The notes under the pieces: generated by a model
What the model saw: only the letters and a program-made list of their open reading frames with translations
What the model was told of the DNA's origin: nothing
The model's database searches: none
In this document: piece by piece, positions 24,068-31,737 of the stretch
Layout of the letters: every line of letters begins with the position of its first letter
How positions within the stretch are numbered: the first letter of the stretch is position 1
From: Bacillota bacterium
GTDB taxonomy: Bacteria > Bacillota > Clostridia > Christensenellales > Borkfalkiaceae
Length of the DNA stretch: 35,645 nucleotides
Assembly: GCA_003343995.1 (NCBI GenBank)
Contig: QAKE01000020.1
Coordinates: 1-35,645 of the forward strand
Direction of reading: 5' to 3'
Program-made: the position numbers and the translations under genes

Positions 24068-25477
24068 TCAAGCCACCTCGTTGATCGTGCCGATCACGTC
24101 CTGCTTGGCGATTTTTTTCAAACTGCCGCGGGAGAACAATAGCGCCGTGCCGAAAAACGCCAGCGCCGTTGCCAAAGGCAGCAACACGGGCACGCTGAGC
24201 GAAATCGGAACGGGCAGCGCCATGCCGGCGATCGCGGTGATGATGGAATCGATGACGGAACGCACCGTCGATTTTGCAAGGAACAGCAAGCCCACGCTGA
24301 TCGCCACGCCGGCAACGACCATGCAAAGCGACTGGCAGGTTACGATTTTCACCACGCCCTTTTGCTTTAAGCCCAGCGCCTTCATCAGTCCGATAAATTT
24401 CCTGTCCTTATCGACGGAAATGACGACGGTGTTCGCCACGCTGCCCACGCTGAGCAGCAAAATGATCAGCGCCAGCAAAACGACCACGCCGAGAACCAGC
24501 CCGCCCACGATCATAACGGTTTTCATGTCCTGCACAAAGGAGCAGACAAACCGTTCATATTCCACGTCCTTTCTGATATTCGGCGGAATCTTTTCGTTGA
24601 CCTCTTTCGTGAACTGCTCCATGGAGGAATAAACGTCGTTAAAGATATAATCCGCGTCGGGCGGATTATAGCGCATGGAAACGGCGGTCATTTCAAAGTG
24701 CTCGCCGAAGATTTTCTTCATCGACCGCGCGCTCACGATGAGCGACGGCGTACTGTTTTGCACATTATCGAAGCCCGCGCCCGCCTCTGCAAAATAAATA
24801 CCCTCCAGCGTAAACAAGCCGCTTTCCGCCTCAAAATCGATAAAACTCGTCAAAAGATAAGCGAGAGTGAGCGTGTCGCCGACTTTTACGCGAACGCCCT
24901 TTTCTTCCAGCTTTCTGACCGTTTCGGTGCTCAGCCACACGCCGTTTCCGCCCTCGTCGGCGGGCGTCCAGCCCCGCCCTTCGTAAAAAAATCCCTCCGT
25001 TCTGACGTCGTACAGCTCGAAGCAGGCAAATTCCGCCTTATCCATGCTGAAACTGACGTAGTCGTTTTTTAACCAGTCTTTCACCTCGAATTCGTTCTGC
25101 GGCACCCCCACGTCGCCCCAAAAAATATATTGCGATCCGTCGCTGGAGCTCATCTGCGCGTCTATCCGCAAGCTGTCCACCACGTGCCGATACTTTTGCG
25201 CGGTCTGCGTCAGCGCGTCCAACTCCTCCTCGGAAACGCCGTTATCCCGTCTTGCTTTGCCGTCGTCGTTTTTTTCGTACAAGGTGTACGTGGTTCCGTT
25301 GAGCTTAAAAAGCAATTCGTTCAAGTCTAAGTAGTTCGTATAAAACGTCGTGCCGAAAAGGCATATCGTCATCATCAGCGTGCTGACGATGGTCACGATC
25401 GCAACGGTGAGCACCGTGCGGCTGAGATTATACCGTAAATTATGCAGGGCGATTTTAAATATATCGGGAAAACGCAT
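24068..25477 (-). CDS. FtsX/MacB-type ABC permease, first subunit
   Basis: A 469-residue permease. The N-terminus FKIALHNLRYNLSRTVLTVA leads into the first helix (about 20-43). A periplasm-type domain of about 290 residues follows, and then three C-terminal helices. KFIGLMKALGLKQKG is the ATPase-coupling segment. The ATG lies two bases after the stop of the ATPase gene, with GGGGGGA upstream, so translation is surely coupled. It is shorter than the second permease, and the two differ mainly in the extracytoplasmic domain. The substrate is unknown. Confidence 0.88.
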   Translation of the reverse strand: MRFPDIFKIALHNLRYNLSRTVLTVAIVTIVSTLMMTICLFGTTFYTNYLDLNELLFKLNGTTYTLYEKNDDGKARRDNGVSEEELDALTQTAQKYRHVVDSLRIDAQMSSSDGSQYIFWGDVGVPQNEFEVKDWLKNDYVSFSMDKAEFACFELYDVRTEGFFYEGRGWTPADEGGNGVWLSTETVRKLEEKGVRVKVGDTLTLAYLLTSFIDFEAESGLFTLEGIYFAEAGAGFDNVQNSTPSLIVSARSMKKIFGEHFEMTAVSMRYNPPDADYIFNDVYSSMEQFTKEVNEKIPPNIRKDVEYERFVCSFVQDMKTVMIVGGLVLGVVVLLALIILLLSVGSVANTVVISVDKDRKFIGLMKALGLKQKGVVKIVTCQSLCMVVAGVAISVGLLFLAKSTVRSVIDSIITAIAGMALPVPISLSVPVLLPLATALAFFGTALLFSRGSLKKIAKQDVIGTINEVA

Positions 25478-25479
25478 GG

Positions 25480-26151
25480 CTATTCCCCCCGCATTTCGGC
25501 AACGCCGTCCCTGATGTCGATAATGCAGTCGGCGTTTTTCGCGTCCTCCATATTGTGCGTTACGAGCACCACGCTCTTGCCCATGGCGCAGATGTTTTTC
25601 AAAAGCGACATCACCTCCGCCCCGTTTTGGGAATCGAGGTTGCCCGTCGGCTCGTCCGCCAGCACGATATCGGGATCGTGCACCAGCGCCCGCGCGATGG
25701 AAACGCGCTGTTTCTGCCCGCCGGAAAGTTCGTTCGCCTTTTTATGGATTTTATCCTCCAGCCCCAGCTGACGTAGCACCGCCTCCGCCTTCTCGTTCCG
25801 GCTTTTGCGATCCTCCCCCGCGATGATCAACGGCATCGCCACGTTGTCGAGCACGGTGAAAGTGGGTTCGAGATAAAAGGACTGGAACACGAACCCCGTG
25901 GTCTTGTTGCGGTAATCCGCAAGCTCGTCCGCGCTCATCGCCGTTAAGTTTTTGCCGTTGGAATACACCTCCCCCGAAGTGGGGGAATCGAGCGCGCCGA
26001 TAATGTTCATCAGCGTGGATTTTCCGCTCCCGCTCTTGCCTAAAATCGCGGTGAATTTTCCGTCCTCTATCGTGATATTCACGTTTTTCAGCGCGTGCAC
26101 CGCGCCGTCGCCTTCGCCGTATATTTTGTGTACGTTTATCAGTTCGATCAT
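25480..26151 (-). CDS. ABC transporter ATPase of the MacB/LolD type
   Basis: A 223-residue nucleotide-binding protein. Walker A is GKSGSGKST (about 36-44), the Q-loop is FVFQSF, the signature LSGGQKQRVSIARAL, Walker B IVLADEPTGNLDS and the H-loop VTHN. The ADEPTGNLDS wording is typical of the MacB/LolD/FtsE group that works with FtsX-type permeases. The start is ATG 26151; an upstream in-frame ATG would place the start inside the terminator hairpin of the previous gene. The ribosome site is weak. It is the first gene of an operon that continues with two permeases, a lipoprotein and a PanE-family reductase. No promoter stands out in the short gap after the terminator. Confidence 0.95.
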   Translation of the reverse strand: MIELINVHKIYGEGDGAVHALKNVNITIEDGKFTAILGKSGSGKSTLMNIIGALDSPTSGEVYSNGKNLTAMSADELADYRNKTTGFVFQSFYLEPTFTVLDNVAMPLIIAGEDRKSRNEKAEAVLRQLGLEDKIHKKANELSGGQKQRVSIARALVHDPDIVLADEPTGNLDSQNGAEVMSLLKNICAMGKSVVLVTHNMEDAKNADCIIDIRDGVAEMRGE

Positions 26152-26196
26152 TTTTTCGGCTTTCCCCTGTAATCCGTGTTTTTTAATTTTGCCGTT

Positions 26197-26238
26197 AAAA
26201 TACCTTGCCCCGCAAAAAATGCGGGGCAAGGGTATTTT
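26197..26238 (-). terminator. Terminator of the giant MBG-repeat protein gene
   Basis: A long stem (26197-26213 with 26221-26238, one unpaired base, loop AAAAAAT) ends on the minus strand in TTTT. It separates the giant gene from the ABC operon and also has a T-run on the plus strand. Confidence 0.9.
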
Positions 26239-26265
26239 TTTCAGTAATCGAGCTTACGCCTCGAA

Positions 26266-29200
26266 TCAGTTTTTCTTTCCGAAACCGAAGGTGGTGTACT
26301 GCACCTTGATGTAGCCCTGTTCCAAAAGCGTTTCGTCGCTCGCGTAAGGAATTTCGACAGCCTCGGGCTGCATTTTCTTCACGCCGAGATTCAGCTTCTG
26401 TCCGAGCAGCAGATCGACGAGTTCCATCGCGTATTTCAGCCCGCGCGGACTGCGGATCTTCATCATGGTGGGCACTTCCGCGTACTTCGCCGTTTCGGAA
26501 ACGTCCTGATGGTGATATTTGTTTACGTTGAGCTCCTTCGGATCGAGGGCGATGTACATCACCAGCGATTTGCCGCGGATCTTGAGCTTGACGCACTGCA
26601 TTCTGCCGCGGTTGAAGGATTCGTAATTCCAGCTGACGCGGTTGGTCATCTTTCTGTACGAAAGCAACTTCGCGCGGAGCGCGTAATAGTAATCCTTGAG
26701 TTCGTCCTCCGCCTGCGCCAGACGGGAGAAATAGCTCCGATCGAACACTTCGCGCTTGTCGGCGTCCGCCGCCGCAACGAACAGCGCGCCGTTCATATCC
26801 GCGCCGTCGCCTTCCTCGGGCTCGCTTTCCGGTTCTTCTTCGGGAACTTCGGGTTCTTCCGCCGGCTCCTCTTCGGGAACGGGCGCCTCTTCCTCGGTCG
26901 CTTCCTCCGCGGGCTGTTCGGGCTCTTCCGCCGTTTCTTCGGCTTCTTCCGCGGGTTCTTCGGCAAGTTCTTTTGCCGGCTCTTCTTCGGGAGCGGGTTC
27001 GCCGTCGTCTCCGTTATCCTTCTTCTTTCTCAAAAGCAGGATGATGACGATGATGATTATGATCACGATAACGGCGATCAGAACGTATAACCACCACATG
27101 CTCGCGGGCGCGTCGGCCTCCGTCTGCACGATGGCGTACACGGAGAAATGCTCCGCCGTAAATTCCATGTAGTTGCCGTTTCTCGTCGCGTCCATCGCGG
27201 TAACGGTGCCGTCGTCGGCGATGTGAACGACCATCAGATTTTCCGCGCTGCGGAGATTTTCGGGAATGAGCAGCTTCACCGAGAAATTGCCGGTAACGGG
27301 TTTTTCCGTGCCGCCGTCCTCAAAGTGAATGTCGTAAGCCGCTTTCACCGTGCCCTTCTGCCCTTCTTCCAGTGCCGCGGACAAATCCACGTCGCCGAGC
27401 GTAGCCGTCACGTCGGAAGCCGTCAGCTCGTAGCCGTCCGCCGCGCCGGTGCCGTCGGTCACGCTCACCTTGCCGTCCAACGCTTCGTGCGTGCGGTCGG
27501 GCGGCGTCACCGTCTCCTTGATCTTCCATTCGATTTCCATTTCCGTATCGCAGGAAAGGGTGTAGTTTTTACCGTCCTTCAGCGAGAAGGTCGCCACTGC
27601 GACGTAGCTGCCCGCGGCGGTCTTTTTGTACTCGCCGCTCATCGTGACCGTCACGCCCTCGGGAGCGCTCACCGACACGGCGTATTCCTTGCCGTTGTAG
27701 GGAACTTCGAGGTTATCCGAGGGTTCCGCCCCCGTCTGCGTTATGCTCACGTCGAGCGCGTCTTTGTCGACGATGATCTGCGCTTTCGCAATGTTCCACA
27801 GCGTATCGGCTTTTTCTCCGAGGTTCGCCGCGGCGAAGTTTACCACGTCGTAGGTGAAACCCGCTTTATAACTGCCGGCGTCGGTCGCCCTGTAGGTATA
27901 TCCGGTTTCTTTATAAGCGAAACCGAAATCGAGCGTGCCGGTGAAGTCTGCGATGACGACGGCATCCTTATCGAACGTAACGCTCTTTTCGCTCTTATCG
28001 TACGTAAAGGAAAGGCTGTTCCATTCCGCGTTTGCAAAATCGAGACCGCGCTTGGCTACGGTAAAGTCTTGCGTAGCTTCCGCGGCGGTATAGTTGTCGG
28101 TTGCGGCAACGCTCGCCACAACATAGTAATTGCCCGCGTTGACGGGTGCGGCGGTCAGCGGCGTATCGTCCTCCGCGTAATAGGTAATCACGGGGGTGCC
28201 GTGCGCCGCCGTAGCCGTAGCTTGGTGCGCCGTTCCGTCGTACGTCCAGCCGCTTACGGTAACGGTAACCGAGTTTGCCGCCTTCGCGACGGTGAATTTC
28301 ACGAGTTCGCTTTCCGCCGCGTCATAGTTGCCGTTTGCATCCGCCGCGACGTACGCCTTCACGAAATACGTGCCCGCGTTTGCGGGAACGCCGTCGAGGA
28401 GCGTTTCCGTTTCATTATAATAACGGTAAGCTACCGTGCCGAATGTTGCGGTTGCGGAAGGTTCGTTTGCGGCATCGCCGTACGTCCAGCCTTCCATCGT
28501 CGGATTGCTCACGCTGTTCGCCGCCTTTGCGATGGCGACGTTCGCGGTGACTTCCTTCGTGTAAACGTCGCCGTGTTCGCCCGTACCCGTTATCATACAG
28601 GTATATGCGCCGCTGTCGGAAACGTTTGCGACTTCGATAAACGAACCGGTGTCGCCGGTAGCAACGCCGTCCTTCTTCCATGCATACGTAAAGGTATACC
28701 CTTCGCCTTCGGTAACGACTTCCAGCTTGGCGGTCTTGCCGTCATAGGTCTTTTCAACGTTCGCCATCGCGGCGGTAAAGCCCGTTACGGCGAAAAGTTC
28801 AACGTCGGTTTCCGGCATCGTTTCGTAGGCGGTGCCGTTTTCGTCCACCCAGCCGACGATTTCCTTGCCGTTCTTTTCCGCCGCGCCGAACGCGAAGAGA
28901 TCCGCGCCCGCGGGCAGCAGCCCCTGCGTTGTTTCGTCGGCGTTGAAGGTCACCTTATGTACGCCGTCGAGCGGCAGATCCACGATTACGTTGAGGGTAA
29001 CGGAAGGATCGCCGACGAGCGCGATGAGCTTATCGAACAGCGGGCTGAGTTTGTCGCCCAAACCCGCGCTCAGGCGGGAGATATAATCGCTGATTTTGCT
29101 CAGCGAAACGTCCAGCCCCTTCGCCGAGGCGACGACGCGTTCGGCGTCGATAAGATCGAAGAGCGATTGATCGGCAAACCGTTCGGGCAGAACGCTCACC

Positions 29201-30747
29201 AGCTTTTGCAGCGCGCGTTTCGCCGTGGCGATATAGCTTTCGTAATCGCCGATTTTATCGATATACTTCGCAATACTCGCGTTAAAGGTATCTTTTGCGA
29301 CGAGTTCCTTCAGCGCCGCGGCGGTTTCGGGAATTTTCGGCTGAATTTTCTTGAACGCCGCGATGAGTTTGTCGACTTCCTCCGGCAAACGGAACCCGTC
29401 GATATACTGCGCGAGGAACTTTTCGATGCTGTCTCTCGCCGCGTCGACGTCCTTATGCGCGAGTTTCAAGGCGAAATCGAGCGCCTTATCGAGCTGCGCT
29501 TGGGTGACGTTTACGCCCAGCGCGGAGGAAAGTTTATCCGCGTCCACCAAAGCGGAGGCGATCTTCTGATAATCCACGCCTTTTAAGAGCGACTGCAGCT
29601 TCGCCACGCTCATATCCTGTACATAGGCGTTGAGCTCCGCCGCCGTCATGTCGGTCGCCTCGAAGGCGAAATCCTTCACTTCGTCGGAAAACGCGGCGGT
29701 CGTCGTCAGGCGCAGCAGTTTGCCCGCGGAAATTTGGGGCACGTTCACGTTGACGGTGTAGCCGTCCGCGCCGGAGGAAACGTCGAACACCTGCGCGATA
29801 TATCCGCACGCCTTTCTCAAATAAGCGGTGTCGCCCTCAAAGCCTCCGGTCAGTTTTACGGGGATATCGCCGAACTGCGTATCCACCACCACGTCGTAGC
29901 TCACGTGAATGAAATCGTCCGGTCCGTAATTCGCCACCTGCGAAGGACGGGGCAGCTTTTTGAGCATAGCCTTCACGCCCGCGGTGTCGATCTGCGCGCC
30001 GCCCGCGCCGACGGTATAAACGTCGTTGCCGTCCACCGTCACGCCGTCGAGGGCGTTCAAAACGTCCTGCGCGGTGAGCACGAAGGGTTCTTCCGTTTTA
30101 GATACCTTTTCCACCACGTCGGCGAATTTATCGTTTAAGCTTGCAATGGTTTCCGGCGCAACTCTGTTCGCCAGCGTTTCGGTGACGATCTCCGCAACAT
30201 CTTGTTTCACGTCCTCGACTTCATAACCCGCGGGAACGTAATCCATCACCTTGTCGAGCGCGTAATTCAGAAGGTTGTCGTAACTGCCGTCCAGAACGAG
30301 GTCGATGGTTTCCTGCACCTTCGCGGCATCGCCCTTCAGAAATTCTGCCAGCATACCGCTGACGTTCGCGCCGGTGATGTCGTCGAGGTTAATCCCCTCC
30401 GGCAAAGCTCTCGCGGCAAAGGTCTGCGTTTCCGCCGTCTGTTTATCGGCGAACAGCAGTTTATCCTCCACGAGCGAAGAAACGATGTCCTTTGCCTCCG
30501 ATACGAGCTGATCGAACTGGGAAAAGGTAAAATCCCCCCAATTATGATAGTCCGCGTTCAGCAATAACTTCACTTCATCCCCGTCGTAGGTAAGGGTATA
30601 CCAATCGGCGGAGTATGTAACCACTTCCTTTTCTGCCGAAACCTTTTCTTTCGGCAAGAATACGGAAAGAGCAGCCATGCCGAGCATTGCCATGCACGCC
30701 AGTGCGGTTGCGACCATCAGCCAAATGCGTTTACTGATACTTTTCAT
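26266..30747 (-). CDS. Giant type-I membrane protein: Ig/MBG ectodomain, one helix, cytoplasmic domain of unknown function
   Basis: 1493 residues. A signal peptide (about 1-38) is followed by a roughly 550-residue mostly helical region. Next come an InlB-like segment with GWVDENGTAYETMPETDV (about 600-660), an Ig-like domain from YDGKTAKLEV (about 668) to about 740, and MBG-type repeats near 741, 823, 900 and 990 (YDGTAHQATATA, NAGTYFVKAYV, NAGNYYVVASV). A single helix, MWWLYVLIAVIV..., spans 1217-1239 with RKKK after it. The cytoplasmic part is an acidic EEP-rich linker (about 1247-1330) and a compact domain from FDRSYFSRLAQAEDELKDYY (1335) to about 1450. It is not an LPXTG anchor. The start has AGGAGAGG upstream and a perfect consensus promoter. 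An adhesin or receptor role is inference. Confidence 0.85.
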   Translation of the reverse strand: MKSISKRIWLMVATALACMAMLGMAALSVFLPKEKVSAEKEVVTYSADWYTLTYDGDEVKLLLNADYHNWGDFTFSQFDQLVSEAKDIVSSLVEDKLLFADKQTAETQTFAARALPEGINLDDITGANVSGMLAEFLKGDAAKVQETIDLVLDGSYDNLLNYALDKVMDYVPAGYEVEDVKQDVAEIVTETLANRVAPETIASLNDKFADVVEKVSKTEEPFVLTAQDVLNALDGVTVDGNDVYTVGAGGAQIDTAGVKAMLKKLPRPSQVANYGPDDFIHVSYDVVVDTQFGDIPVKLTGGFEGDTAYLRKACGYIAQVFDVSSGADGYTVNVNVPQISAGKLLRLTTTAAFSDEVKDFAFEATDMTAAELNAYVQDMSVAKLQSLLKGVDYQKIASALVDADKLSSALGVNVTQAQLDKALDFALKLAHKDVDAARDSIEKFLAQYIDGFRLPEEVDKLIAAFKKIQPKIPETAAALKELVAKDTFNASIAKYIDKIGDYESYIATAKRALQKLVSVLPERFADQSLFDLIDAERVVASAKGLDVSLSKISDYISRLSAGLGDKLSPLFDKLIALVGDPSVTLNVIVDLPLDGVHKVTFNADETTQGLLPAGADLFAFGAAEKNGKEIVGWVDENGTAYETMPETDVELFAVTGFTAAMANVEKTYDGKTAKLEVVTEGEGYTFTYAWKKDGVATGDTGSFIEVANVSDSGAYTCMITGTGEHGDVYTKEVTANVAIAKAANSVSNPTMEGWTYGDAANEPSATATFGTVAYRYYNETETLLDGVPANAGTYFVKAYVAADANGNYDAAESELVKFTVAKAANSVTVTVSGWTYDGTAHQATATAAHGTPVITYYAEDDTPLTAAPVNAGNYYVVASVAATDNYTAAEATQDFTVAKRGLDFANAEWNSLSFTYDKSEKSVTFDKDAVVIADFTGTLDFGFAYKETGYTYRATDAGSYKAGFTYDVVNFAAANLGEKADTLWNIAKAQIIVDKDALDVSITQTGAEPSDNLEVPYNGKEYAVSVSAPEGVTVTMSGEYKKTAAGSYVAVATFSLKDGKNYTLSCDTEMEIEWKIKETVTPPDRTHEALDGKVSVTDGTGAADGYELTASDVTATLGDVDLSAALEEGQKGTVKAAYDIHFEDGGTEKPVTGNFSVKLLIPENLRSAENLMVVHIADDGTVTAMDATRNGNYMEFTAEHFSVYAIVQTEADAPASMWWLYVLIAVIVIIIIIVIILLLRKKKDNGDDGEPAPEEEPAKELAEEPAEEAEETAEEPEQPAEEATEEEAPVPEEEPAEEPEVPEEEPESEPEEGDGADMNGALFVAAADADKREVFDRSYFSRLAQAEDELKDYYYALRAKLLSYRKMTNRVSWNYESFNRGRMQCVKLKIRGKSLVMYIALDPKELNVNKYHHQDVSETAKYAEVPTMMKIRSPRGLKYAMELVDLLLGQKLNLGVKKMQPEAVEIPYASDETLLEQGYIKVQYTTFGFGKKN

Positions 30748-30842
30748 TTCCTCTCCTTCTCCCGTCCGCGCGAACGCGCAAACGCCATATTTTCTCCGCA
30801 ACGCGCGGTCGTACGGGCGTACGCATACACCCGTATATAGTT

Positions 30843-30871
30843 ATTATAGAATAACTTATCGTAATTGTCAA
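30843..30871 (-). promoter_or_regulatory. Perfect-consensus sigma-A promoter of the giant MBG-repeat gene
   Basis: On the minus strand TTGACA (30866-30871) and TATAAT (30843-30848) are separated by 17 bp. The leader is about 90 nt and partly self-complementary. The rest of the 316-base gap to the divergent DUF5714 gene holds only that gene's promoter. Confidence 0.85.
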
Positions 30872-31006
30872 TAATAAAATTTTATTTCCTTGCCCCTTTT
30901 TCAAAAATTTTACCATAAATTTACTTTATTCCCGCCGTTTTGCCCTCCGCGGCGGGCGCACAGACGAAAATTGCCGCAAGCGGGGTTCTTCCGTCACGCA
31001 AATACG

Positions 31007-31035
31007 TTGACAAACGCGGGCGTATGATATACAAT
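31007..31035 (+). promoter_or_regulatory. Promoter of the DUF5714 gene
   Basis: TTGACA (31007-31012) and TACAAT (31030-31035) are separated by 17 bp, ending 28 bases before the ATG. Confidence 0.75.
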
Positions 31036-31063
31036 ATCGGAAAAGAGAAAAGGAGCAAAACGC

Positions 31064-31627
31064 ATGGCATATACGCAGGAAGAAAAATACCGGATGATCG
31101 CACAGGCGGTAAAAAAAATCCCGTCGGGTTCTCCCGTGGAGATTGTCAAGTCGGTGATGCGCGAAGATTTCATAAACATACACGGTCCGGAGCACCATTT
31201 TCTCGACGCGGCCGCGTTTATCGCCGCCTACAAAAACGCGGGCGGAAGCGTGGACCTCGACGACGCGTTTGCGGAGTTGTCGGCGCGTGCCGCAAAAATG
31301 CCCGGCGCGATGTGCGGACAGTGGGGCGTTTGCGGCTCGGTGACGGCGGTCGGCGCGGCGCTTTCGGTTCTGCATAGAACAGGTCCCCTTTCAAGCGACG
31401 AATTTTACGCACAGCACATGGAATTTACATCCTCCGCAATCGCTCAAATGAGCAAAATAGGCGGCCCCCGCTGCTGTAAACGCAACGCGTTTCTTTCCCT
31501 TTCCCTCGGTGCGAAATTCGTAAGGGAAAAATACGGCGTCGAAATGCAATCGAACGAACCGAAGTGCGAGTTTACCGATTTAAACCCGCAATGCATTAAA
31601 TCGAGATGCCCTTTTTACAAACGCTGA
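31064..31627 (+). CDS. DUF5714 family cysteine-rich protein
   Basis: A 187-residue soluble protein with the features I associate with DUF5714: NIHGPEHHFLDAA near residue 44, the glycine/cysteine block MPGAMCGQWGVCGSVTAVGA (about 79-98), GGPRCCKRNAFLSL (about 133-146), and a C-terminal CX9CX4CP cysteine set ending in CPFYKR. The clustered cysteines and histidines suggest a metal or Fe-S site, but the function of the family is unknown to me. AAGGAG lies eight bases before the ATG. It has its own promoter and is followed by tandem hairpins, so it is monocistronic. It lies divergent from one giant surface gene and convergent to the other. Confidence 0.8.
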   Translation: MAYTQEEKYRMIAQAVKKIPSGSPVEIVKSVMREDFINIHGPEHHFLDAAAFIAAYKNAGGSVDLDDAFAELSARAAKMPGAMCGQWGVCGSVTAVGAALSVLHRTGPLSSDEFYAQHMEFTSSAIAQMSKIGGPRCCKRNAFLSLSLGAKFVREKYGVEMQSNEPKCEFTDLNPQCIKSRCPFYKR

Positions 31628-31645
31628 ATAAACGATATAAAAGCG

Positions 31646-31683
31646 ATCCGCATCGGCAAAAACGCCGTTTTGCCGATGCGGAT
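31646..31683 (+). terminator. Terminator of the DUF5714 gene
   Basis: A perfect 16-bp stem (31646-31661 with 31668-31683) is followed by TTATAATA. The T-run is short but the stem is strong. Confidence 0.7.
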
Positions 31684-31690
31684 TTATAAT

Positions 31691-31720
31691 ACACGCCCCC
31701 GCGGAATCGCGGGGGCGTGT
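31691..31720 (-). terminator. Second hairpin of the tandem pair, ending the Ala/Tyr-rich surface gene
   Basis: A perfect 13-bp GC-rich stem (31691-31703 with 31708-31720, loop GAAT) lies 17 bases past the minus-strand stop. It is followed on that strand by TATTATAAAT. Confidence 0.65.
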
Positions 31721-31737
31721 TCGTTTATCTTGAGAAA

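Noticed and set aside
27148..29586. An 812-codon open frame on the plus strand, antisense to the giant MBG-repeat gene
   Set aside because: Its composition (R, H, V, G) is that of a codon-bias shadow. The opposite strand encodes a coherent protein with signal peptide, repeats and membrane helix.
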